Origin: Streptomyces caeruleatus
GTDB taxonomy: Bacteria; Actinomycetota; Actinomycetes; Streptomycetales; Streptomycetaceae
Reading direction: 5' to 3'
NCBI RefSeq assembly: GCF_001514235.1
Contig: NZ_KQ948947.1
Span: 1-64,000 of the forward strand
DNA length: 64,000 bases
Below the pieces are notes generated by a model that had not been told where the DNA came from, searched no databases, and worked only from the letters and a program-made list of their open reading frames with translations. Within the stretch, counting starts at the first letter, position 1. Each line of letters opens with the position of its first letter. Shown piece after piece: positions 34,929 to 43,666 of the stretch. Made by a program: the position numbers and the translations under genes.

Positions 34929-37540
34929 TGACCGCCACCCCGGAGGCCACGGAGGCCACCCCCACGATCGTGCTCGTCGGCCATGGCATGGTCGGCCAGC
35001 GTTTCCTCGAAGCGCTCGCCGCGCGCGGCCTGACCGCCACGCACCGCGTGGTCGTGCTGTGCGAGGAGCCGCGTCCGGCGTACGACCGTGTCGCCCTCAC
35101 CTCGTACTTCTCGGGCAAGACGCCCGAGGACCTGTCCATGACGGACATGGAGTTCATCGAGACGCACGGCATCGAGCTGTACGTCGGTGACCCGGCCGTC
35201 TCCGTCGACCGCGAGGCGAAGAAGGTCACCGCCCGGTCCGGCGAGGTCTTCGAGTACGAGACCCTCGTCCTCGCCACCGGCTCGTACCCGTTCGTGCCGC
35301 CGGTCCCCAACAAGGACGCCAAGGGCTGCTTCGTCTACCGCACGATCGAGGACCTCCTCGCCATCGAGGAGTACGCGAAGACCCGCACGACCGGTGCCGT
35401 GGTCGGCGGCGGTCTGCTCGGTCTGGAGGCGGCCGGCGCCCTGAAGGGGCTCGGACTGACCTCCCACATCGTGGAGTTCGCGCCGCGCCTGATGCCGGTG
35501 CAGGTCGACGAGGGCGGCGGCGCGGCCCTGCTGCGCACCATCGAGGACATGGGCCTGAGCGTCCACACCGGCGTCGGCACACAGGAGATCGTGGTCGACG
35601 CCGACGGTGCCGTCACCGGCATGAAGCTCTCCGACGGCTCCGAACTCGCCACCGACATGGTCGTGTTCTCCGCCGGTGTCCGCCCCCGCGACCAGCTGGC
35701 CCGCGACTGCGGCCTGACGGTCGGCGAGCGCGGCGGCATCACCGTCGACGAGCAGTGCCGTACGGTCGCCGACCCGCACGTCTTCGCGATCGGCGAGTGC
35801 GCGCTGGCCTCGGACGGCCGGGTGTACGGCCTGGTCGCCCCGGGCTACGAGCAGGCCGAGACGGCCGCCGCGACCATCGCCGCCGACGAGTCGGAACAGC
35901 TGACCTTCACCGGCGCCGACCTGTCCACCAAGCTGAAGCTGCTCGGCGTGGACGTGGCGTCCTTCGGTGACGCGCACGGCACCGCCGAGGACTGCCTGGA
36001 CGTCGTCTACTCGGACTCCCGCGCGGGCCTGTACAAGAAGCTGGTCATCGGCCGGGACGGCACGCTGCTCGGCGGCATCCTGGTCGGTGACGCGGAGGCG
36101 TACGGCACGCTGAAGGCGTTCACCGGTTCGGTCCCGCCGGTCTCCCCCGAGTCGCTGGTCCTGCCGGCCGGCGCCGGAGCGCCCGTCGCCCTCGGCCCGT
36201 CCGCGCTGCCGGACGAGGCGATCATCTGCTCCTGCAACAACGTCACCAAGGGCACGATCCGCGGCGCGGTCACCGACCACCAGTGCACGACCGTGCCCGA
36301 GGTGAAGAAGTGCACCAAGGCCGGTACGACCTGCGGCAGTTGCGTCAAGGTCCTCGGCCAGCTGGTCACCGCCGAGCTGGAGGCGTCCGGCGTCGAGGTC
36401 GACAAGGGCCTGTGCGGCTGCTTCTCGCAGACCCGCGAGGAGCTGTACGAGATCGTCCTCGCCCTGCGGATCAACACCTACCAGGACCTCCTGGACCGCT
36501 ACGGCCGTGACGGCGCCAAGGGCGGCGACGGCTGCGAGATCTGCAAGCCGGCGGTCGGCTCGATCATCGCCTCCCTCGCCCCGACGATCGGCGCCAGCGG
36601 CTACGTCCTGGAAGGCGAGCAGGCCGCCCTGCAGGACAGCAACGACCACTTCCTGGCCAATCTCCAGAAGAACGGCTCGTACTCGGTCGTCCCGCGCATC
36701 CCCGGCGGTGAGATCACCCCCGAGGGCCTCATCGTGATCGGCGAGATCGCCCGCGACTTCGGCCTCTACACGAAGATCACCGGCGGCCAGCGGATCGACA
36801 TGTTCGGCGCGCGGGTCGAGCAACTCCCCCTCATCTGGACCCGGTTGGTGGACGCCGGCTTCGAGTCCGGCCACGCCTACGGCAAGTCCCTGCGCACGGT
36901 GAAGTCCTGCGTCGGCCAGACCTGGTGCCGCTACGGCGTCCAGGACTCGGTCCGCATGGCGATCGACCTGGAGCTGCGCTACCGAGGGCTCAGGTCGCCC
37001 CACAAGCTCAAGTCCGCCGTCTCCGGCTGCGCCCGCGAGTGCGCCGAGGCCCAGTCGAAGGACTTCGGCGTCATCGCCACCTCGGCCGGCTGGAACCTGT
37101 ACGTCGGCGGCAACGGCGGCGCGACCCCACGCCACGCGGACCTCCTGGCCCAGGACCTCTCCGACGCCGAGCTGATCAAGCTGATCGACCGCTTCCTGAT
37201 GTTCTACATCCGCACCGCCGACCGCCTGGAGCGCACGTCGACCTGGCTGGAGCGCATCCCCGGCGGCCTGGACCACGTCCGTGACGTGGTCGTGGAGGAC
37301 TCCCTCGGCATCTGCGAGGAGCTGGAGTCCCTGATGACGGCCCACGTCGCGCACTACGCCGACGAGTGGGCGACCACCATCAACGACCCCGAGAAGCTCG
37401 CCCGGTTCGTGTCCTTCGTGAACGCCCCGGACACCCCCGACCCGGTCGTCGGCTTCGTCCCCGAGCGCGACCAGATCAAGCCCGACCTGCCGCTGCTGAC
37501 CATCGGCCACCGCCCCCTGGAAGGAAGCGCCCAGCGATGA
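34928..37540 (+). CDS. nirB: Assimilatory nitrite reductase [NAD(P)H] large subunit
   Basis: The product has 870 residues. The N-terminal FAD/NAD module includes TIVLVGHGMVGQRFLEALAA and GAVVGGGLLGLEAAGAL. A BFD-like [2Fe-2S] domain lies at ~433-490 (IICSCNNVTKGTIRGAV, then CTKAGTTCGSCVKV). The C-terminal nitrite/sulfite reductase domain ligates siroheme and [4Fe-4S] through SCVGQTWC (~660) and SGCARECAE (~698). It reduces nitrite to ammonium with NAD(P)H. It overlaps both neighbours by ATGA. Siroheme would come through the chelatase at 23847-24719. Confidence 0.96.
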   Translation: MTATPEATEATPTIVLVGHGMVGQRFLEALAARGLTATHRVVVLCEEPRPAYDRVALTSYFSGKTPEDLSMTDMEFIETHGIELYVGDPAVSVDREAKKVTARSGEVFEYETLVLATGSYPFVPPVPNKDAKGCFVYRTIEDLLAIEEYAKTRTTGAVVGGGLLGLEAAGALKGLGLTSHIVEFAPRLMPVQVDEGGGAALLRTIEDMGLSVHTGVGTQEIVVDADGAVTGMKLSDGSELATDMVVFSAGVRPRDQLARDCGLTVGERGGITVDEQCRTVADPHVFAIGECALASDGRVYGLVAPGYEQAETAAATIAADESEQLTFTGADLSTKLKLLGVDVASFGDAHGTAEDCLDVVYSDSRAGLYKKLVIGRDGTLLGGILVGDAEAYGTLKAFTGSVPPVSPESLVLPAGAGAPVALGPSALPDEAIICSCNNVTKGTIRGAVTDHQCTTVPEVKKCTKAGTTCGSCVKVLGQLVTAELEASGVEVDKGLCGCFSQTREELYEIVLALRINTYQDLLDRYGRDGAKGGDGCEICKPAVGSIIASLAPTIGASGYVLEGEQAALQDSNDHFLANLQKNGSYSVVPRIPGGEITPEGLIVIGEIARDFGLYTKITGGQRIDMFGARVEQLPLIWTRLVDAGFESGHAYGKSLRTVKSCVGQTWCRYGVQDSVRMAIDLELRYRGLRSPHKLKSAVSGCARECAEAQSKDFGVIATSAGWNLYVGGNGGATPRHADLLAQDLSDAELIKLIDRFLMFYIRTADRLERTSTWLERIPGGLDHVRDVVVEDSLGICEELESLMTAHVAHYADEWATTINDPEKLARFVSFVNAPDTPDPVVGFVPERDQIKPDLPLLTIGHRPLEGSAQR

Positions 37541-37887
37541 CCCTGGCACCCGAGACGACGGACCTGAAGATCGAACTCCAGCTGGAGAGCGGCTGGTTCA
37601 CGGTCTGCGAACTGGCCCGGCTGCTCCCCGGCCGCGGTGTGGCGGCCCTGCTGCCCGACGGCCGTCAGGCCGCCCTGTTCCGCGACCGCTCCGGCAAGCT
37701 GTACGCCATCGACAACCGCGACCCGTTCGGCGGCGCGGCGGTCCTCTCCCGCGGCCTGACCGGCACCCACCAGGGCCGGCCGTTCGTCGCCTCGCCCCTG
37801 CTGAAGCAGCGGTTCGACCTGGAGACCGGGGTGTGCCTGGACGACGAGTCGGTGCGGGTGGCGACGTACGAGGTGCGGGCCGCGTAG
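37537..37887 (+). CDS. nirD: Nitrite reductase small subunit
   Basis: The product has 116 residues, starting inside the nirB stop (ATGA at 37537-37540). It has the Rieske-like fold of NirD: FTVCELARLLPGRGVAALLP, RDRSGKLYAIDNRDPFGGAA and FVASPLLKQRFDLETGVCLD. The cluster-binding Cys-His pairs are absent, as is normal for NirD. It completes the NirBD enzyme. The stop codon lies inside a 15-bp tandem repeat (37879-37953). Confidence 0.93.
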   Translation: MTLAPETTDLKIELQLESGWFTVCELARLLPGRGVAALLPDGRQAALFRDRSGKLYAIDNRDPFGGAAVLSRGLTGTHQGRPFVASPLLKQRFDLETGVCLDDESVRVATYEVRAA

Positions 37888-37953
37888 CCACCGGCCGCGT
37901 ATCCGCCGACCGCGTAGCCGCCGGCCGCGTAGCCGCCGACCGCGTATCCGCCG
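37879..37953. repeat. 15-bp tandem repeat over the nirD stop codon
   Basis: Five units of (G/A)CCGCGTA(G/T)CCGCCG run from 37879 to 37953 with one or two variants each. The first unit contains the nirD TAG. Because the unit is 15 bases, each copy stays in frame and supplies either TAG or TAT at the same place. Confidence 0.85.
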
Positions 37954-37974
37954 ACCGCGGGGAGAGCGGATTTC

Positions 37975-38004
37975 TTGACTGATCGTTCTGATTGAACCTA
38001 GGCT
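37975..38004 (+). promoter_or_regulatory. Promoter and operator of the TetR gene (leaderless)
   Basis: TTGACT (37975-37980) and TAGGCT (37999-38004) are separated by 18 bases. The ATG follows eight bases after the -10, so the mRNA is probably leaderless. Between the two boxes lies TGATCGTTCTGATTGAA (37980-37996), which resembles the complement of the motif at 38621-38639 in front of the SDR gene. It is placed to block polymerase when TetR binds. Confidence 0.65.
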
Positions 38005-38011
38005 GCCTGGC

Positions 38012-38596
38012 ATGGCCAGGACCAAGGAGTTCGATCCCGAGGCCGCGCTCCAGGCAGCACTTGAGCTGTTCTGGCGGCGCGGCTTCGAAGCGACGTCGAT
38101 GGCCGACCTGGTCGAGCACCTGGGCATCGGCCGGGCCAGCCTCTACGCGACCTTCGGCAGCAAGCACGAGCTGTACCTGAAGGCGCTGGAACGCTACGAC
38201 CGGGCGGGACTCCCGCCGATCATGCGGGAGTTGTCCCAGCCGGGCCCCGCCCTGCCGGCGGTGCGGGCGCTCGTACGCCGATACGCGACCGAGGCAGCCG
38301 ACGAGGAACTGCGCCTCAACGGCTGCATGGTGACGAACGCGGCGGCGGAGCTCGCCCCGCACGACCCGGCCGCGGCCCGGCAGGTGCAGCGCAACTGGGA
38401 CCAGTTGGAGACCGTGCTGCACTCGGCGCTGATCCGCGCCCAGGCGCAGGGCGAACTGCCCGCCGACCACGATCCGCTCACGCTCGCCCGCATGCTGCTG
38501 GTCCTGCTCCAGGGGCTGCGTGTGGTGGGCAAGGCGTCGGCGGACCCGGCGCGGGTGCGGGACGCGGCGGAACAGGCGTTGGCGCTGCTCGACTGA
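38012..38596 (+). CDS. TetR/AcrR-family repressor
   Basis: The product has 194 residues. The N-terminal helix-turn-helix covers ALQAALELFWRRGFEATSMA, then LVEHLGIGRASLYATFGSKH. The C-terminal ligand domain is of the TetR_C class found beside oxidoreductases (PALPAVRALVRRYATEAADE). It lies 56 bases upstream of an SDR gene and shares an operator-like motif with it, so it most likely represses itself and the SDR until a small molecule binds. Confidence 0.9.
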   Translation: MARTKEFDPEAALQAALELFWRRGFEATSMADLVEHLGIGRASLYATFGSKHELYLKALERYDRAGLPPIMRELSQPGPALPAVRALVRRYATEAADEELRLNGCMVTNAAAELAPHDPAAARQVQRNWDQLETVLHSALIRAQAQGELPADHDPLTLARMLLVLLQGLRVVGKASADPARVRDAAEQALALLD

Positions 38597-38620
38597 GCCG
38601 CTCCTTTTTTGTGCCGCCAT

Positions 38621-38639
38621 ATTGAACCGAACGGTCAAT
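38621..38639 (+). promoter_or_regulatory. Operator-like motif in front of the SDR gene
   Basis: ATTGAACCGAACGGTCAAT is a near-palindrome lying 13 bases upstream of the SDR start. Its complement (TTGACCGTTCGGTTCAA) resembles TGATCGTTCTGATTGAA in the TetR promoter. A TetR site is the simplest reading. Confidence 0.55.
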
Positions 38640-38652
38640 AATAGGGGAGAAG

Positions 38653-39420
38653 ATGACCAGGACACGCTTCACCGGCAGGACCGCGCTGGTCACCGGCGCC
38701 GGCTCGGGGATCGGCCGGGCGGTCGCCGTGGCCTTGGCCGCCGAGGGGGCTCAGGTCGCCGTGGCCGGGCGGCGCCGCGAGCCGCTCGACGAGACGGTGT
38801 CCCTGATCGAGCGGGCGGGCGGCAAGGCGCTGGCGGTCACCGCCGACGTCACGGACGCCACGGAGCTGCGGGCCCTCGTCGACGCCGTGGTGGATCGCTA
38901 CGGCTCGCTCGACGTGGCCGTCAACAACGCGGGGGTGTTCCGTGGCGGGCAGCCGCTGGCAGAACTGCCGGAGTCCGAATGGCACGAGCAGGTGGCGATC
39001 AACCTGACCGGCGTCTTCCTGGCCCTCCAGTGCGAGATCCGCCAGATGCGCTCGCAGCCCGGCGGCGGCGCGATCGTGAACATCGCCTCCACCTTCGGCG
39101 CCCACACCCGCCACCCCGGCGCCGCCGCGTACGCCGCCACCAAGGCCGCGGTCTCCGTCCTCACCCGGGGCGCCGCCCTCGACCACATCCGCGACGGCGT
39201 CCGCATCAACGCGGTCAGCCCCGGCGCCGTGGACACCCCGATGTCCCTGCGCCCCGGCGAGTCGGAGCCGGACCGCGCCGACCGTGCGAGGAGCACGCTC
39301 CCCCTGGGCCGTGTCTCGTCCACGGCCGAGATCGCCGCCGCGGTCCTGTACCTGGCCTCGGACGACGCGTCCTCGGTGGTCGGCACGGACCTGGTGGTGG
39401 ACAGCGGGGCCACGGCCTGA
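38653..39420 (+). CDS. Short-chain dehydrogenase/reductase
   Basis: The product has 255 residues; GGGGAGAAG precedes the ATG. The cofactor loop is ALVTGAGSGIGRAVAVALAA, NNAGV follows, and the catalytic Tyr-Lys pair is YAATKAAV with Ser at the IVNIAST region. A classical SDR of unknown substrate, controlled by the adjacent TetR. The cofactor is probably NADP (Arg-Arg after the second beta strand: AGRRREP). Confidence 0.93.
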   Translation: MTRTRFTGRTALVTGAGSGIGRAVAVALAAEGAQVAVAGRRREPLDETVSLIERAGGKALAVTADVTDATELRALVDAVVDRYGSLDVAVNNAGVFRGGQPLAELPESEWHEQVAINLTGVFLALQCEIRQMRSQPGGGAIVNIASTFGAHTRHPGAAAYAATKAAVSVLTRGAALDHIRDGVRINAVSPGAVDTPMSLRPGESEPDRADRARSTLPLGRVSSTAEIAAAVLYLASDDASSVVGTDLVVDSGATA

Positions 39421-39604
39421 GCGTACGGGCCACCGGCGGGTGATGCGCCTCCCGGCCGGGGGCCGCTTCGCGCCCACCCAGCAGCACGGCGGAGGGTTCC
39501 GTCGCGGCCTCGGCGGCGACGATGAGGACCTCCGGCACCAGGAGGTCGGCCAGTCAGGCCAGCCTGCGGCGCCGGATCATCGACGGCGAGATCGCGGTCC
39601 GCGG

Positions 39605-40138
39605 TCAGCCCACGTGTGCGGCGATCGTGCGCGCGCACACCATGGACTCGAGGTGCGTGGTGTCCACCTCCAGGTCGTAGACGACGCCCTCGTGCACCAG
39701 GTCCGCCTGCAGTGCGGCCATGCCCGGGACCCGGTCCCCGCGCGCGATCTCCCGCCCCGCCGCGACCGCGCTCGCACACCGGACGCCGACCCACAGCACG
39801 TCCAGGTCGCCGAGATGGTGCCGCCACCGCCGCTGGGTCGCCGCCCCGCCGAGGAAGACGTCGTCGACGACGACCCTGGCACCCGCCCGGACCATCGCCA
39901 CGACGCCGTCCGCCCAGGCCGCCTGGAGCTCCATGAAGTCCGCCCCGACGCTCACCCCGCCGTCCTGACCGATGGTGATCCCCGCGTCCGACGCCTGCAT
40001 GCCGGCGGGCAGCGCCGCTACGAACGAGTCGCACCCGAACGTCAGCCACGGCTCCGGCAGTACGGCCTGGAGACACCGTACGATCCCCGACTTCCCCGAG
40101 CTGGAACCGCCGTTGAGGATGATCATCCGAGTGGTCAT
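39605..40138 (-). CDS. Chloramphenicol phosphotransferase-like (Cpt) kinase
   Basis: The product has 177 residues from ATG 40138. The Walker A loop is MIILNGGSSSGKSGIVRCLQ, then WLTFGCDSF and VVVDDVFLGG, as in the Cpt family from chloramphenicol producers. The C-terminal region (CASAVAAGREIARGDRVPGM) fits the family lid. Such proteins are common in Streptomyces without chloramphenicol clusters, so the true substrate may be another hydroxylated compound. Confidence 0.85.
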   Translation of the reverse strand: MTTRMIILNGGSSSGKSGIVRCLQAVLPEPWLTFGCDSFVAALPAGMQASDAGITIGQDGGVSVGADFMELQAAWADGVVAMVRAGARVVVDDVFLGGAATQRRWRHHLGDLDVLWVGVRCASAVAAGREIARGDRVPGMAALQADLVHEGVVYDLEVDTTHLESMVCARTIAAHVG

Positions 40139-40190
40139 CGCGTCACAGTAGGGCGCTGCCCGCACGGAGCGAAGCGAATTTCGGCGCCGG

Positions 40191-42008
40191 TCAGCCCACG
40201 AGCGGTGGGCGCTCCGCGTAGCCGGTGGCGGCGTCCGGCAGGGGCCGCGTGTCCAGGTAGAACCACTCGGCGTCCGGGCCGGGAGCGGCGGGTGAGGTGG
40301 GGGGCGGTGCCGGCATCGGCGCTGGTGTCGGCGCCGGCGCCGGTGTCGGCTCGGTCGTCGTGGGAGCCTGCTTCGCCGGGCCCGGCATCAGCAGCTCCAC
40401 CCGCAGGCCAAGACCCCGCTGCTGGGCCGTGAACTCCTCCACCTGGTTGCGGCAGGCGTGGTCCAGATGGGTGACGCCGGTCAGGTCGAGGCGGATCCGG
40501 GGCCTGCCCGAGGCCGCGGCGGCCTCCAGGGCCTCGATGACCTGGGGCAGCCGTAGGAACGTCGCGTTGCCGGCCATGACGACCTTCGCGGTGTCGTCCT
40601 CGACGTGCTGCCGGATCACCGTCTGCGACATGCGCAGGGCGGCCAGCACGATCCCGGCGGCCAGACCGACGAGGACGCCTTCCAACAGCGCCGTCGCCAC
40701 GATGACCGACGTCGTCACCGTCATGACCACGAACTCGCCCCGGTCCTGCCGCCACATCTTCGGGAACTCGGCCGGCGCGAACAGCTTCCAGCCGCTGTGC
40801 ACGAGGACGCCCGCGAGTACCGAGATCGGGATGAGGGCCAGGACCTGCGGCAGCAGCAGTGCGAAGGCGAGCAGCCACAGGCCGTGCAGGGTGCGGGAGA
40901 TGCGGGTCTTCGCGCCGGCCTGGACATTGGCGGAGCTGCGGGCCACGACCGCCGTGATGGGGAGGGCGCCGAGGATGCCCGCGACCGTGTTTCCGGCGCC
41001 CTGGGCGATGAGTTCGGTGTTGTACCGGGTCCGGGCGCCGCTGTGCATACGGTCCACCGCGGCCGCCGTGAACAGGCTCTCCGCCGAGGCGATCACCGTG
41101 AAGGTCAGGATGGAGGTGAGGATGGCGGGCTGCGCGAGCCCCGCGAACTGCTCGGCCCCCGGCACTTGCACCGACGCCAGCAGATTGCCGACCTGGAGCG
41201 TCTTCACCTCGACGCCGGGCAGCGCGGCGACCGCGATGCCGACGCCGACCGCGACCAGCGCGGCCGGGATCTTCTTGGCCGGGCCCGGCACCTTCTTCCA
41301 CACGAAGCTCAGCACGATCGTCGCGACGCCGAGCAGCGTGGCGATCATCGCCTGCGGGTCGGTGAGGATGTCGGCGAACAGGCCCGGAACGCCGGCCATG
41401 TTCTCGATCGGCGTGCCGGGCGCCTTGGCGTCGGCCACCGGGTAGGCCTGGCTGAACATCAGCGGCAGCCCGATGCCGGCCAGCATGCCCTGGACCACGG
41501 CGAGGGAGATCGCCTGGAACATCCGCCCGAGGCGCACCACCCCGAGGACGATCTGGAGGATGCCGGAGAACAGCACGATCACGCCGAGCATCGCCACGCC
41601 GTGCTCCAGCACCGTCTCCGCGACCAGCGCGGCGAGCCCGGCGGCCGGCCCGCTGACCTGGAGCGTGCTGCCCCGGACCGCACCGACGACCAGACCGCCG
41701 ATCACCCCGGAGATGATCCCGAGTTCGGCGGGGACACCGGAGGCGACGGCCACGCCGATGCACAGGGGCAGGGCGACGAGGAAGACGACGAGGGAGGCGG
41801 TGATCTCGTTGGCCAGGTCGAGCTTGGGGCCGGTCTTCGCCGACGACGCCCCCGCGGCCGAGGCGGTCGCGGTCGTCGCGGTCGCGGTCCTCGCGGTCCT
41901 CGCGGTCCTCGCGGTCACGGTCCTCGCGGTCGCGGCCCTCGGCACCGTTTTCGCCGCCGCCGGCTTCGTACGCCCCGGACCCCGCCCGCGCGCGTGCGCC
42001 CCGCTCAT
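40191..42008 (-). CDS. SulP-family anion transporter with STAS domain
   Basis: The product has 605 residues. ATG 42008 overlaps the carbonic anhydrase stop (ATGA), giving coupled translation. Residues 1-50 are a low-complexity tail of TAR/TAT repeats. About 11-12 transmembrane helices follow (LANEITASLVVFLVALPLCI, AVVQGMLAGIGLPLMFSQAY, and others). A cytoplasmic STAS domain spans ~460-550 (LDLTGVTHLDHACRNQVEEF), then a Pro/Ala-rich linker. Coupling to a carbonic anhydrase suggests bicarbonate rather than sulfate transport, an inference from context. Confidence 0.9.
   Translation of the reverse strand: MSGAHARGRGPGRTKPAAAKTVPRAATARTVTARTARTARTATATTATASAAGASSAKTGPKLDLANEITASLVVFLVALPLCIGVAVASGVPAELGIISGVIGGLVVGAVRGSTLQVSGPAAGLAALVAETVLEHGVAMLGVIVLFSGILQIVLGVVRLGRMFQAISLAVVQGMLAGIGLPLMFSQAYPVADAKAPGTPIENMAGVPGLFADILTDPQAMIATLLGVATIVLSFVWKKVPGPAKKIPAALVAVGVGIAVAALPGVEVKTLQVGNLLASVQVPGAEQFAGLAQPAILTSILTFTVIASAESLFTAAAVDRMHSGARTRYNTELIAQGAGNTVAGILGALPITAVVARSSANVQAGAKTRISRTLHGLWLLAFALLLPQVLALIPISVLAGVLVHSGWKLFAPAEFPKMWRQDRGEFVVMTVTTSVIVATALLEGVLVGLAAGIVLAALRMSQTVIRQHVEDDTAKVVMAGNATFLRLPQVIEALEAAAASGRPRIRLDLTGVTHLDHACRNQVEEFTAQQRGLGLRVELLMPGPAKQAPTTTEPTPAPAPTPAPMPAPPPTSPAAPGPDAEWFYLDTRPLPDAATGYAERPPLVG
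41863..41938. repeat. Low-complexity 9-bp repeat inside the SulP gene
   Basis: Units of GCGGTCCTC and GCGGTCGCG repeat in frame and encode the TARTARTAR stretch near the SulP N-terminus. This is a probable slippage-prone site that changes only the length of a disordered tail. Confidence 0.7.
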
Positions 42009-42610
42009 CCGGTATGCACCCGGAACAGCCCGTCGCCCTCCAGCTCGTGCACCTGCCCGGTGTCGACCTCGTAGTACCAGCCGTGCAGCCGCAGCCGTCC
42101 GCCGTCCAGCCGCTGCCGGACCACCGGGTAGGTCCGCAGTACGTTCAGCTGGTTGACGACATTGCCCTGGGCCACGTCGGGCAGCGACGGGTCGTCGGAG
42201 GCGGCCGTGAGGACCGGCGTCAGGTCGGGGCGGGCCAGCCCCAGCCAGGCGTCCACGCCCGGCAGCGCGGACAGGTCGTCGCCCGCCTTCAGCGCGCCCA
42301 TCGCACCGCAGTGTGAGTGACCGCACACGACGATGTCCTGAACCCCGAGCACCTCCAGTGCGTACTCGATGGTGGCGGCCTCCCCGGACACGCCGGGGCT
42401 GCCGTACGGTGGCACGATATTGCCCGCGTTGCGCAGCTCGAATATCTCTCCGGGCCGGGCGCCGGTAATCAGCGCGGGAATAACACGTGAGTCCGAGCAG
42501 GTAATGAAGAGGGCTTCGGGATATTGCCCCTCGGCCAGTTTCCGGTATTCACCGCTCTCGAAGTCGACCCGACGCTTGAACGAGCGGGCACGGTCCAGCA
42601 GCGCCTTCAA
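42005..42610 (-). CDS. Beta-class carbonic anhydrase
   Basis: The product has about 201 residues if it starts at TTG 42610, chosen because GAGGAGG lies five bases upstream and the family N-terminus begins here (KALLDRARSFKRRVDFESGE). Zinc ligands are in ALFITCSDSRVIP (CxDxR) and VVCGHSHCGAMG (HxxC); NAGNIVPPYG is also diagnostic. It interconverts CO2 and bicarbonate. Its stop overlaps the SulP start, so the enzyme and transporter form one coupled unit. Confidence 0.9.
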   Translation of the reverse strand: MKALLDRARSFKRRVDFESGEYRKLAEGQYPEALFITCSDSRVIPALITGARPGEIFELRNAGNIVPPYGSPGVSGEAATIEYALEVLGVQDIVVCGHSHCGAMGALKAGDDLSALPGVDAWLGLARPDLTPVLTAASDDPSLPDVAQGNVVNQLNVLRTYPVVRQRLDGGRLRLHGWYYEVDTGQVHELEGDGLFRVHTG

Positions 42611-42802
42611 CGATGCCTCCTCGATGGGGAGTTCGGCCAGTTGACAGCACCGTAGGGGAGCGCACACCAGCGGAAGGTTAAGTAAAGGCCAGAGCGCGTC
42701 CAGGAATTGGACATCCTTTGTCGCAACGCCCTGCAAGCGCTTGTTTCTTGTAGCGTGTCGACGTCAGGGCAGAGAATGCAAATTCACGGAGAGACAGGAT
42801 GC

Positions 42803-43666
42803 ATGGGCATACGAGTGCTGCTCATCGAGGACGACGAGACGATCACCGAACCGCTCGCCGAGGGCCTCGGGCACTTCGGGCTGACGGTGGATCACGTGAC
42901 CACCGGCGCCGAGGGACTGCGAAGGCCGTACGGCGATGTCGTCCTGCTCGACCTCGGGTTGCCGGACATGGACGGCATCGACGTGTGCCGCGGCATCCGA
43001 CAGGTCTCGGACGTGCCGGTCATCATCCTGAGTGCGCGGGGTGAGGAGGCCGACCGGGTGCTGGGGCTGGAACTGGGCGCGGACGACTATCTGGCGAAGC
43101 CGTTCAGCGTAAGGGAGTTGGTGGCGCGGGTGCGGGCGGTGACCCGGCGGACCCAGCGCACGGAGGCGGTGGTGGCCGAGCCGGTGGGCGCGGAGCCGTC
43201 GGGCGGGCGTGGGCGTACGGAGGCGCTGGTGGAGCGGCTGCGCGCGGAGGCGGTGAACGCGCCGGTGGCCGCACCGTCCCCCGCCGCGCCGTCGTACGAG
43301 GCCGAGCCGTCCGCCGCGGACGAGGAATCCGGCCCTCAGCCCTCGTACAGCGCCCCCGGCCCCCTCGTCGTGGACCGCCGCACCCGTCAGGTCTGGGTCG
43401 GCGAGATCCCCGTCACCCTCACCCCGAAGGAGTTCGAGCTGCTGGCGCTGCTCACCGAGGATCCCGGTGCGGTGTACTCCCGGCAGCAGATCCTGGACCG
43501 GGTGTGGGACCCGCACTACGAGGGTCCGACCAAGACACTGGACGTCCATGTCGCGGCGCTCAGACGTAAGTTGGGGCACCCGGGGTGGATCCAGACCTTG
43601 CGCGGGGTCGGGTTCCGGCTGGCCGTGCGGACCGAGCCGGGCGGGCCGCGGGTGTCCTCGCCGTGA
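42803..43666 (+). CDS. OmpR/PhoB-type response regulator
   Basis: The product has 287 residues. The receiver domain (1-115) has IRVLLIEDDETI, phospho-acceptor Asp in VVLLDLGLPDMDG, and ILSARGEEADRVLGLELGAD with Lys in YLAKPF. A ~65-residue Ala/Pro/Glu-rich linker follows. The C-terminal winged helix has LTPKEFELLALLTEDPGAVY and TLDVHVAALRRKLG. The linker is longer than usual. Its stop overlaps the kinase start (GTGA), so the pair is coupled. Divergent from the carbonic anhydrase. Confidence 0.95.
   Translation: MGIRVLLIEDDETITEPLAEGLGHFGLTVDHVTTGAEGLRRPYGDVVLLDLGLPDMDGIDVCRGIRQVSDVPVIILSARGEEADRVLGLELGADDYLAKPFSVRELVARVRAVTRRTQRTEAVVAEPVGAEPSGGRGRTEALVERLRAEAVNAPVAAPSPAAPSYEAEPSAADEESGPQPSYSAPGPLVVDRRTRQVWVGEIPVTLTPKEFELLALLTEDPGAVYSRQQILDRVWDPHYEGPTKTLDVHVAALRRKLGHPGWIQTLRGVGFRLAVRTEPGGPRVSSP

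Noticed and set aside
34769..37549. 926-residue minus-strand open frame
   Set aside because: Antisense shadow of nirB.
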